A DNA stretch of 32,182 nt, taken from an uncultured Pelagibacteraceae bacterium (lineage in GTDB: Bacteria > Pseudomonadota > Alphaproteobacteria > Pelagibacterales > Pelagibacteraceae). The notes under the pieces were generated by a model, which was not told the origin of the DNA, searched no databases, and worked only from the letters and a program-made list of their open reading frames with translations. Positions 16,736-24,271 of this stretch are shown piece after piece. The stretch covers positions 1 through 32,182 of the forward strand of contig CACKUZ010000008.1 of assembly GCA_902603475.1 (NCBI GenBank). Direction: 5' to 3'. Each line of letters starts with the position of its first letter. Within the stretch, counting starts at the first letter, position 1. A program made the position numbers and the translations under genes.

Positions 16736-16975
16736 TTAGTTTGCTTTATTTTCAATAAATTTGACTGCATCTCCTACAGTCAAAATTTTCTCAGCATCAC
16801 TGTCAGATATTTCAGATCCAAATTCTTCCTCAAAAGCCATCACTAACTCAACTGTATCTAAACTATCTGCACCTAAATCATCTATAAAGCTAGAGTCATC
16901 GTTTACTTTAGCTTCATCAATCCCTAAGTGATCAGCAACTATTTTTTTTACTTTACTTGAAATATCATCCGACAT
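16736..16975 (-). CDS. acpP: Acyl carrier protein
   Basis: A 79-residue acidic four-helix carrier for fatty-acid synthesis. The phosphopantetheine attachment site is S38 in [19 protein letters not shown]. The N-terminus ([15 protein letters not shown]) and [15 protein letters not shown]-terminal helix are canonical. A strong Shine-Dalgarno, AAAGGA, stands upstream of the ATG (in the 46-bp gap to fabG), consistent with the high output needed for ACP. The gene follows fabG and fabD. Confidence 0.98.
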   Translation of the reverse strand: MSDDISSKVKKIVADHLGIDEAKVNDDSSFIDDLGADSLDTVELVMAFEEEFGSEISDSDAEKILTVGDAVKFIENKAN

Positions 16976-17021
16976 TTTGTTCCTTTAAGTTAATTCGTTA
17001 TTAGATAATTTATAAATTTTG

Positions 17022-17759
17022 TCAACTAAAATACATTCCTCCATTAACATGAATAGTTTCCCCAGTAATATAGTCGGATAAATTTGAACATAAAAAGGCA
17101 ATTGCATTCGCAACATCCTCCGGTTTGCCAAATTTGTTGAGTGAAATTCTCGATTTTAATAGATCAGTATGCTCCTCGCTAATTTTATCAGTCATATCTG
17201 ACATTATAAATCCTGGTGATACTGAATTTACTGTAATATTTTTTTTTCCATATTCTAGTGCTAAACTTTTTGACAAGCCAATTATACCTGCCTTCGATGC
17301 GGCATAATTGGCTTGGCCGATATTGCCTGAATGACCAACTACTGAGGTAACATTTATAATTTTACCACTTTTTGATTTCAGCATTTTTTTTATTACATTC
17401 TTTGTAATTAAAAATGTTGAAGACAGATTTATGTCTATAACCCTCTTCCATTCCTCTTCTTTCATTCTAATTGAAAGACTATCTTGAGTTATCCCTGCAT
17501 TGTTAATTAAGACATTAATTTTGTTAGATAAAATTGAGTTACAATTTTCCACAAAATCATCTATTTTGGCATGTTCAGAAATATCAAACTTTAATGTATT
17601 TACTTTTTCATACTTTTCTTTGATCCTATTTAATTTTTCTTCATTTGTTCCTGTAGCTAAAACATTTGATCCTGCTGAAACTAATGTATCTAAAATCGAG
17701 TTTCCAATTACCCCTGTAGCACCTGTTAAAATTATATTTAAGTTATTTAAATCGATCAT
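17022..17759 (-). CDS. fabG: 3-oxoacyl-[acyl-carrier-protein] reductase
   Basis: A 245-residue short-chain dehydrogenase that reduces beta-ketoacyl-ACP with NADPH. The cofactor loop TGATGVIG is at 12-19, NNAG follows in the middle, and the catalytic set is S139, Y152 and K156 (YAASK). The VSPGFIMSDMTDKI and C-terminal ITGETIHVNGGMYF segments are typical of FabG rather than of other short-chain dehydrogenases. Its start overlaps the fabD stop by 4 nt (ATGA). The position between fabD and acpP makes the assignment firm. Confidence 0.96.
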   Translation of the reverse strand: MIDLNNLNIILTGATGVIGNSILDTLVSAGSNVLATGTNEEKLNRIKEKYEKVNTLKFDISEHAKIDDFVENCNSILSNKINVLINNAGITQDSLSIRMKEEEWKRVIDINLSSTFLITKNVIKKMLKSKSGKIINVTSVVGHSGNIGQANYAASKAGIIGLSKSLALEYGKKNITVNSVSPGFIMSDMTDKISEEHTDLLKSRISLNKFGKPEDVANAIAFLCSNLSDYITGETIHVNGGMYFS

Positions 17760-18676
17760 AAATTCTTTAAATCATCCATATTATTTACTTGAATTAGTTT
17801 TACATTACTATCAATTCTTTTTACAAGCCCTGATAACACTTTACCTGGACCAATTTCAATAAACTTTTGACTCCCAAAATTAATCATATTAATTATACTT
17901 TCTCTCCAGCGAACAGGTTTTTCTATTTGATCTATTAAAAGACTTTTTATTTTTTCTGGTTCATTAGTTGGTTCAGCAGTTACGTTTGATATTATCATAT
18001 TGTTTGGAGTTAAAAATTTGCAATTATTGAGTTCTTTTTTCATAACTTGTGTTGCCTCATTCATAAGTACACAATGAAAAGGAGCAGAGACTGGCAATTT
18101 AATATTTTTTATATTATATTTTTTTAGATCAATAATGAATAAATCAAGATCATTCATTTTACCACTTATAACAACTTGTCCTATAGAATTGTCATTAGCT
18201 AAATAACATTCATACTTATTTTTGTTATTTTCAATTATTTCATTAATTTTTTTGATATCTTGTCCTAATACTGCAACCATTCCTCCTTCATTTTTGGGAA
18301 CAGCATTCTGCATTGCATTACCTCTTACTTTCAAAAGTCTAATTGTGTCTTTAAAATCTAAAGAATTAGAACAAGCCAATGCTGAATATTCCCCTAGCGA
18401 ATGTCCTGCAAAAAAGGAGGCTTTAGCAATATCAAATGAAGTTTCTTTTTTTATTACATTAAATATTGCATAACTGACAAGAAATATTCCTGGTTGAGTA
18501 TTTTCTGTGTAATTTAAAACGTCTTTTGGCCCCTCGAAGATTATTTTTTTTATTGAGAATTTAAGTACATCATCCGCTTCCTCAAAAAAATCTTTTACAT
18601 AACTAAAATTATCGTATAAATCCTTAGCCATTCCAACAGATTGAGAACCTTGACCAGGAAATAAAACAGAAAACAT
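17756..18676 (-). CDS. fabD: Malonyl-CoA:ACP transacylase
   Basis: A 306-residue enzyme that moves malonyl from CoA to ACP to supply chain extension. The N-terminal FPGQGSQSVGMAKDLY, the nucleophile S93 in GHSLGEYSAL and H201 in SAPFHCVLM match the catalytic Ser-His pair; IGPGKVLSGLVKR near the C-terminus is also typical. It is the first gene of the fabD-fabG-acpP-gmk unit and divergent from rpsF across 84 bp. The ATG gives the canonical start FSVLFPGQG. Confidence 0.97.
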   Translation of the reverse strand: MFSVLFPGQGSQSVGMAKDLYDNFSYVKDFFEEADDVLKFSIKKIIFEGPKDVLNYTENTQPGIFLVSYAIFNVIKKETSFDIAKASFFAGHSLGEYSALACSNSLDFKDTIRLLKVRGNAMQNAVPKNEGGMVAVLGQDIKKINEIIENNKNKYECYLANDNSIGQVVISGKMNDLDLFIIDLKKYNIKNIKLPVSAPFHCVLMNEATQVMKKELNNCKFLTPNNMIISNVTAEPTNEPEKIKSLLIDQIEKPVRWRESIINMINFGSQKFIEIGPGKVLSGLVKRIDSNVKLIQVNNMDDLKNL

Positions 18677-18721
18677 AGAAAATATCAGTAAATACTTTAT
18701 TTTTTATATTGTAATTAAAAA

Positions 18722-18729
18722 ATTATAAT
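18722..18729. promoter_or_regulatory. Symmetric -10 element between fabD and rpsF
   Basis: The octamer ATTATAAT is its own reverse complement, so it presents a perfect TATAAT on both strands (18724-18729 plus, 18722-18727 minus). It sits 31 bp from the rpsF ATG and 45 bp from the fabD ATG, right for both divergent promoters. On the minus strand TTCAAA (18746-18751, 4 of 6) lies 18 bp upstream of the -10; on the plus strand no good -35 is visible. Confidence 0.45.
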
Positions 18730-18760
18730 AGTATATCCTCTGTTTTTTGAAAGAATTATT

Positions 18761-19105
18761 ATGAACTTATATGAACATACAATTGTAGCTAGACAAGATG
18801 TCAGTCCAACACAATTGAAACAAATTGAGGAAAAATATTCTAAAATAGTAGAAAAACTTGAAGGAAGTATTGTTAAGTTAGAAAATTGGGGATTATTGAA
18901 TTTATCATATATTATAAAAAAAAATAAAAAAGGTAACTATATCCATTTTAAACTAGAAGCTAATGGTAAAATAATTTCAGAACTTGAGAAAAACGAGAAG
19001 ATAGATAAAAATCTCTTAAGATACTTGACAGTTAAAGTTAAAAAATTTGATCTTGAAGCTGATTACTTTAAAAAAAGTGATGATAAAGAAAATTTTTCTA
19101 AATAA
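18761..19105 (+). CDS. rpsF: 30S ribosomal protein S6
   Basis: A 114-residue S6, which sits on the platform of the small subunit and pairs with S18. The MNLYEHTIVARQDVSPTQ start, the VEKLEGSIVKLENWGLLNLSY segment and YIHFKLEANGKIISELEK are canonical. The C-terminus ends in a short lysine-rich tail. It is the first gene of rpsF-rpsR-rplI, 9 bp ahead of rpsR. A GAAAG sequence stands upstream of the ATG. Confidence 0.97.
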   Translation: MNLYEHTIVARQDVSPTQLKQIEEKYSKIVEKLEGSIVKLENWGLLNLSYIIKKNKKGNYIHFKLEANGKIISELEKNEKIDKNLLRYLTVKVKKFDLEADYFKKSDDKENFSK

Positions 19106-19114
19106 ATATCGATT

Positions 19115-19384
19115 ATGAAAAAAAGAAATAATAAGAAAAAAGGTAAGCAAAGTAATTTTGCAAAATTAAGCATTTTTCAAAATCAAAAATATAAATTTAA
19201 AAAAAAATGTCCTCTTACAGGTAAAGGTGCACCAGTAGTTGACTATAAAAATATTAAACTATTAAAAAGATATGTATCGGAAAATGGTAAAATACTACCA
19301 TCAAGAATAACTTCAGTAAGTCAAAAAAAACAAAGAGAACTTTCTTTATCAGTTAAAAGAGCAAGAAACTTAGCATTATTATAA
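19115..19384 (+). CDS. rpsR: 30S ribosomal protein S18
   Basis: An 89-residue S18, the binding partner of S6. The core matches the family: [20 protein letters not shown], then [20 protein letters not shown], with KRARNLALL at the C-terminus. The N-terminus is a lysine-rich extension of about 30 residues, common in alphaproteobacteria. It lies between rpsF and rplI with 9-bp and 1-bp spacing. Confidence 0.97.
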   Translation: MKKRNNKKKGKQSNFAKLSIFQNQKYKFKKKCPLTGKGAPVVDYKNIKLLKRYVSENGKILPSRITSVSQKKQRELSLSVKRARNLALL

Positions 19385-19385
19385 A

Positions 19386-19844
19386 ATGAAAGTAATACTT
19401 CTAGAAAATGTAAGAAAAATTGGATCCATAGGTGAAATCATAGAGGTTAAAAGAGGCTTTGCTAGAAATTATCTTATATCCAAGAAAAAAGCTCTATTTG
19501 CATCTAAAGAAAATATTAAAGAGGTAGAAAAAATTAAACAAGATTTGAGCAAAAAAGATCTGGATAAAAAAAAAGAAGCAAAAGAAATTAATGAAAAGAT
19601 AAAAAATAAACAATATGAAATCAAAAAATTGAGCACAGAAAACAAAGAATTATATGGATCAGTAAAACCAACTGAGATATCAAAAGTTATAGAGGAAATT
19701 GATAAAGTTAAAATAAACCCATCTTTAATACAACCCTCAAAAGAAATTAAGTCAATTGGTGATTTTGATGTCTTAATTAATTTACACCCAGAAGTTCAAA
19801 CAGAGATTGTAATAAAAACTGTTCCTCAAGAGGAAATAAAATAA
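19386..19844 (+). CDS. rplI: 50S ribosomal protein L9
   Basis: A 152-residue L9, a large-subunit protein with two globular domains joined by a long helix. The N-terminal MKVILLENVRKIGSIGEIIE, VKRGFARNYLI and KALFAS are diagnostic. A lysine-rich central helix and the LYGSVKPTEI C-terminal domain start are present. It begins 1 bp after rpsR and ends 67 bp before dnaB, and is followed by a candidate terminator. Confidence 0.97.
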   Translation: MKVILLENVRKIGSIGEIIEVKRGFARNYLISKKKALFASKENIKEVEKIKQDLSKKDLDKKKEAKEINEKIKNKQYEIKKLSTENKELYGSVKPTEISKVIEEIDKVKINPSLIQPSKEIKSIGDFDVLINLHPEVQTEIVIKTVPQEEIK

Positions 19845-19866
19845 TTATACATAATTTTCCCCAATA

Positions 19867-19911
19867 ATAATAAAGATTTGTTTTTTTTCCTTTATTATGT
19901 AAGTTTTTTTT
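19867..19911 (+). terminator. Candidate intrinsic terminator or attenuator after rplI
   Basis: Nine bases at 19867-19875 (ATAATAAAG) are the exact complement of 19890-19898, separated by a 14-base loop that itself contains a T-run. A short spacer and eight T (19904-19911) follow. The stem is AT-only except for one G-C pair, so it is weak. The T-tract ends exactly at the dnaB GTG, which is odd: either it tunes read-through between the ribosomal genes and dnaB, or it is chance in AT-rich DNA. Confidence 0.4.
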
Positions 19912-21327
19912 GTGTCTCAATCTTTAAATATAATTAAGAATAAATTAGATGAACTCCCTAATAACATAGAAGCTGAACAAGCAGTTATTGGATCAATATT
20001 GCTTGCTAATGAGACATTTGATGAAATTAGCTTACTAATTAATAGTAAAAATTTTTATGATCCAATGCATCAAAAAATATTTAGTGCTATTGAAAAGTTA
20101 ATTTCTAAAGGAATGCTGGCAAATCCAATTACTCTAAAAAATCATTTTGAAAATGAAAAAGATGAACTCAATATTCCAGAATACCTTGTAAAAATTACAA
20201 AATTTTCAACATCCTCTAGACAAAGTATTGAATATTCAAAATTGATTTACGATTTATATGTAAAGAGAGAGTTAATCAAAATTTCAGAAAATATAAGTGA
20301 CACAGCCAAACTTAATGATTTGAACAGCGATGGACAACAAATTATTGAGAATTTTGAAAAATCTTTATTTGATTTAGCCGAAGGAGGGTCTTTCAGCTCT
20401 TCTCTAGTTAAATTTGATGAGGCAATGAAACAGACTATTGACATGGCTTCTAATGCTTACAAAAATGAAGAGGGAATTGTTGGCGTGCCATCTGGACTAA
20501 AAGATTTAGACGATAGATTGGGCGGAATGCATAAATCTGACTTAATAATAATTGCTGGTAGACCATCAATGGGTAAAACTGCTTTAGCAACAAATATTGC
20601 ATTTCATGCTGCAAAAAATATTCAAGATAAAGGTGAAAAATCTTGTGTAGCATTCTTTTCGTTAGAAATGTCCTCTGAACAACTATCTACTAGAATCCTA
20701 GCAGAACAATCTAGAATAAAATCTAATGATATAAGAAGAGGAAAAATTTCAGATGAACAATTTGATAAGTTTATAGAGACTTCAAAAAATATAGCCGAAC
20801 TTCCACTTTATATTGATGAAACTCCAGCGATAACAATCGCAGCGCTTAATAATAGAGCTAGAAGAATTAAAAGAGTCCATGGTTTAGATATGATTGTAGT
20901 TGACTACATTCAACTAATGAGAGGAACAAATTTCAAAGATGGAAGAGTACAAGAAATTTCTGAGATTACACAAGGATTGAAGGCTATTGCAAAAGAATTA
21001 TCAGTTCCTGTACTTGCGCTATCTCAATTATCTAGAGCAGTTGAACAAAGAGATGATAAAAAACCATTGCTTTCAGATCTAAGAGAGTCTGGATCAATAG
21101 AGCAAGATGCTGATGTTGTGATGTTTGTCTTTAGAGAATCGTATTATTTAAAAAATAAAGAGCCAAGACCTGCAACTGTTGAACATGCTGAATGGCAGGC
21201 AAAAATGAATGAAATTTCTCATTTAGCTGAACTACTCATACTTAAACAAAGACACGGCCCAACTGGTACTATAATGCTTGAATTTGAAGAAATGTTCACC
21301 AAATTTAAAGATATTCAAAATAATTAA
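19912..21327 (+). CDS. dnaB: Replicative DNA helicase DnaB
   Basis: A 471-residue hexameric 5'-3' helicase that unwinds DNA at the fork. The N-terminal DnaB domain begins with LPNNIEAEQAVIGSILLANE. The RecA-like domain has Walker A GRPSMGKT at 216-223, FFSLEMSSEQLSTR, the Walker B-like MIVVDYIQLM, LALSQLSRAVEQR and ESGSIEQDADVVMFVFRE. There is no sign of an intein. The start codon is GTG at 19912; the next in-frame Met is far inside the N-terminal domain. No Shine-Dalgarno is visible, only a T-tract that touches the start. Confidence 0.97.
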   Translation: MSQSLNIIKNKLDELPNNIEAEQAVIGSILLANETFDEISLLINSKNFYDPMHQKIFSAIEKLISKGMLANPITLKNHFENEKDELNIPEYLVKITKFSTSSRQSIEYSKLIYDLYVKRELIKISENISDTAKLNDLNSDGQQIIENFEKSLFDLAEGGSFSSSLVKFDEAMKQTIDMASNAYKNEEGIVGVPSGLKDLDDRLGGMHKSDLIIIAGRPSMGKTALATNIAFHAAKNIQDKGEKSCVAFFSLEMSSEQLSTRILAEQSRIKSNDIRRGKISDEQFDKFIETSKNIAELPLYIDETPAITIAALNNRARRIKRVHGLDMIVVDYIQLMRGTNFKDGRVQEISEITQGLKAIAKELSVPVLALSQLSRAVEQRDDKKPLLSDLRESGSIEQDADVVMFVFRESYYLKNKEPRPATVEHAEWQAKMNEISHLAELLILKQRHGPTGTIMLEFEEMFTKFKDIQNN

Positions 21328-21352
21328 TATAAATTATAAAAGCTAATATTTA

Positions 21353-23725
21353 ATGTTAGCTAATTTTTACGAAAAGAATATTATAGAAAAACCTAAGTAT
21401 GTTTTTTCAATCTTAGTAGTAATATTATTTGCTGCTTTTTACTTTTCTAAAGATTTTCGCTTAGATGCAAGTTCAGAAACATTATTATTAGAAAACGATC
21501 CAGATCTCGAATTCTTAAACGAAATAAATGATAGATACGGTGCTAAAGAATTTCTAGTACTCACCTACTCACCAGATAGTAAAATGAATTCTAAGGACTC
21601 AATTGAAAATCTATCTAAATTAAAAAACGATTTAAAATCTTTAAACTGGGTTTATAATGTTGTTACACTTTTAGATATTCCTTTATTAGAAGCAACAGAT
21701 GATACTTTAATTGAGCGTATTCAAAATTTTAAAACGTTAACAAGTAAAAATATTGATAAGGACCGTGGGTTTAATGAAATCTTAAATAGTCCAGTATTTA
21801 GAAACTTTGTAATTAGTGAGGACGGAAAAACAAGTGGTATCATTGTATATATAAAACCAAGTAAGATAGATAAAGAAATTACAACCAATAAGAAATTAGA
21901 AGTTTATAAAGATAAAATTAAAAAAGAGCGACATCAAAATATTTTAGAAATTAGAGAAGTCATAAAAAATTATAATCAAAATACGCAAATTTATCTCGGC
22001 GGCATCCCAATGATTGCAGACGATATGATGACCTTTATTAAAAATGATATTGTGACCTTTGGTATTGGTGTACTACTTTTTATAATCTTAACACTTTGGT
22101 TTGTATTCAAAAAAATAATTTGGATAGTGATACCAATTTGTAGTTGTTTATTCTCGGTTGTATTTATGACAGGTTTTCTAGGTTTAGTTGGATGGAAAGT
22201 TACAGTAATTTCATCAAACTTTATTGCGTTAATGTTAATTCTTACTATGGCAATGAATATTCATATGTGTACTAGATACTTGCAATTAAACAAACAATTT
22301 CCAAAAAAAAAAAAGTTTGAAATTTTAGTTTTGACAACAAAAAAAATGATTTGGCCAATCTTTTACACTGTCTTAACAACTATATGTGCTTTCATGTCGT
22401 TAATTTTTAGCGAGATAAAACCAATTATAGATTTTGGGTGGATGATGACTTTTGGATTAATAACGTCACTAATAATTACATTCACTCTTCTACCTACACT
22501 GTTAAGTTTTGTTCAGAACTCAAATGTTGCATTAACTGAGGAAAAAAACTCTAAAATAACTGGTTATTTAGGAATACAATCAATTAAAAACAAAAATTAC
22601 ATATTTGGTTTAACTGGGATAATTATATTTTTAAGTATATTTGGAATCTCTAAATTAGAAGTCGAAAATAGTTTTATTAATTATTTTGACAAAGATACAG
22701 AGATTTACAAAGGCATGAAGTTAATAGACGAAAAGTTGGGTGGAACTACTCCACTAGAAGTAATTTTAAAATTTCCAAAAGATGAGGATGTAGAAACCGA
22801 TAGTGAAAATGATTGGGGCGATGAGGATGAAAATGAAGATAAATATTGGTTTACAAAAGATAAAATCAACAAAATAACTAGAGTTCATAATTACTTAGAT
22901 GGTATTGATGCCGTAGGTAAAGTTTTATCTTTTTCATCAATAATTGAAGTTGCAACAAAATTAAATAATAATAATCCACTTGGAACTTTGGAAATGGGTG
23001 TGCTGTATACTAAAATTCCAGATAATATCAAAAAAGAAATAGTAGACCCATATATATCTATAAAAAACTCTGAAGCACGAATAAGTTTGAGAATTAAAGA
23101 CTCTTTAGATGGATTAAGAAGAAATGATCTGATTAATAAAATTAATTTCGATCTAGAAAATAAGTTAAATATCAAGAAAGATGAGTTTAAATTAGGAGGG
23201 GTACTAATTTTGTTTAATAACTTACTTCAAAGTTTATTTAAATCCCAAATATTAACTCTTGGTTTTGTGATGGTTGGAATATTTGTTATGTTTTTAATTC
23301 TTTTCAGAAATATTAAAATTTCACTAATTGGCGTAATACCAAATTTTATTGCAGCATTTTTTATTCTAGGGATAATTGGTTTGGCGGAAATTCCTCTTGA
23401 TATGATGACAATTACAATTGCTGCAATAACAATTGGTATTGCTGTAGATAATAGTATTCATTATATATATAGATTTAGGGAAGAACTAGCTAAAATAAAA
23501 GATTACAATAAAACACTTAAATATTGTCATTCCACAGTTGGTGTAGCAATACTAAATACATCTATAACAATTGTATTTGGATTTTCTATTTTGGTTTTAT
23601 CTAATTTTATTCCAACAATATATTTTGGGGTCTTTACTGGGATAGCGATGCTATTGGCTATGATTTCAGTTTTAACATTATTGCCATCTTTGCTTTTAAT
23701 ACTCAAACCTTTCAAGATTAAATAA
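21353..23725 (+). CDS. RND-superfamily exporter with MMPL domains (12 membrane segments)
   Basis: A 790-residue protein with the duplicated RND layout. There is one helix at about residues 15-32, a first large periplasmic loop (about 35-230) and helices 2-6 at about 232-395. Helix 7 is near 415-432, then a second loop (about 440-630) and helices 8-12 at about 633-785. ITIAAITIGIAVDNSIHYIYRF in helix 10 is typical of MMPL/RND proteins. This subgroup includes exporters of lipids and hopanoids such as HpnN, but the substrate cannot be read from the sequence. Loop 2 holds a very acidic segment (477-496, 13 of 20 residues Asp or Glu). It sits 25 bp after dnaB and 3 bp before cvpA. A run of 12 A (22303-22314) encodes a lysine cluster. 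Confidence 0.8.
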   Translation: MLANFYEKNIIEKPKYVFSILVVILFAAFYFSKDFRLDASSETLLLENDPDLEFLNEINDRYGAKEFLVLTYSPDSKMNSKDSIENLSKLKNDLKSLNWVYNVVTLLDIPLLEATDDTLIERIQNFKTLTSKNIDKDRGFNEILNSPVFRNFVISEDGKTSGIIVYIKPSKIDKEITTNKKLEVYKDKIKKERHQNILEIREVIKNYNQNTQIYLGGIPMIADDMMTFIKNDIVTFGIGVLLFIILTLWFVFKKIIWIVIPICSCLFSVVFMTGFLGLVGWKVTVISSNFIALMLILTMAMNIHMCTRYLQLNKQFPKKKKFEILVLTTKKMIWPIFYTVLTTICAFMSLIFSEIKPIIDFGWMMTFGLITSLIITFTLLPTLLSFVQNSNVALTEEKNSKITGYLGIQSIKNKNYIFGLTGIIIFLSIFGISKLEVENSFINYFDKDTEIYKGMKLIDEKLGGTTPLEVILKFPKDEDVETDSENDWGDEDENEDKYWFTKDKINKITRVHNYLDGIDAVGKVLSFSSIIEVATKLNNNNPLGTLEMGVLYTKIPDNIKKEIVDPYISIKNSEARISLRIKDSLDGLRRNDLINKINFDLENKLNIKKDEFKLGGVLILFNNLLQSLFKSQILTLGFVMVGIFVMFLILFRNIKISLIGVIPNFIAAFFILGIIGLAEIPLDMMTITIAAITIGIAVDNSIHYIYRFREELAKIKDYNKTLKYCHSTVGVAILNTSITIVFGFSILVLSNFIPTIYFGVFTGIAMLLAMISVLTLLPSLLLILKPFKIK
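22303..22314 (+). repeat. A12 homopolymer inside the RND exporter gene
   Basis: Twelve A encode the lysine cluster in a cytoplasmic loop between helices 4 and 5 (PKKKKFEI). In frame. Confidence 0.9.
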
Positions 23726-23728
23726 TTA

Positions 23729-24271
23729 ATGGAATTTACAAAAGATTTTTTTACTGATCTATATACCTTTGATATTATTTATTTAGTTTTCACTGCACTA
23801 TCCCTGATTACATGCACAAAAAAAGGTTTTTTATTGAGTATTTTGTCAGCCTCTAAATGGCTTTTAGCTTATGTTGTTACTTTATTTTTATTTCCAAAAG
23901 TAAAACCATATTTTAAGGATATAATTGATAATGAATATATCCTTGATCTAGTAGTTGGTATAGGATTGTTCATAATTATTATTTTCTTAATTTTATTAAT
24001 AAATAAAGGAATTAATAGAGCAGTTACCTACTCTGGATTAGGAAATTTAGATAGAATCTTTGGTTTCTTTTTTGGATTTATTAGGGCTTACGTTATTGTT
24101 GTATGCATTTATACAACTATCAATATCGTCTATAACCACAAAAAATGGCCAATTAATTTAGATGATGCTTTTACATATGCATGGGTTGAAAAAGGTAGTA
24201 ACTACCTTATAAAAGAATTTCCTGACAAAAAAGATTATGAAGAAACTAAAGAAAAAGTTCAAGATATATGA
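23729..24271 (+). CDS. cvpA: CvpA family membrane protein
   Basis: A 180-residue inner-membrane protein with about four hydrophobic segments (roughly residues 12-32, 36-54, 68-92 and 108-132). The TYSGLGNLDRIFGFFFGFIR segment after the third helix is the family signature. CvpA was named for colicin V production and is genetically linked to purF in many bacteria; it has also been tied to envelope stress tolerance. Its 3' end overlaps purF by 35 nt. The start is 3 bp after the RND gene. Confidence 0.9.
   Translation: MEFTKDFFTDLYTFDIIYLVFTALSLITCTKKGFLLSILSASKWLLAYVVTLFLFPKVKPYFKDIIDNEYILDLVVGIGLFIIIIFLILLINKGINRAVTYSGLGNLDRIFGFFFGFIRAYVIVVCIYTTINIVYNHKKWPINLDDAFTYAWVEKGSNYLIKEFPDKKDYEETKEKVQDI

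Noticed and set aside
17500..17862. 120-residue plus-strand open frame over the fabG/fabD junction
   Set aside because: Both fabG and fabD are firm on the opposite strand; the frame is hydrophobic shadow coding without a start signal.
18730..18760. rpsF leader RNA structure binding S6:S18
   Set aside because: The leader predicted from the TATAAT element is only about 25 nt, too short for the known ribosomal leader motif.
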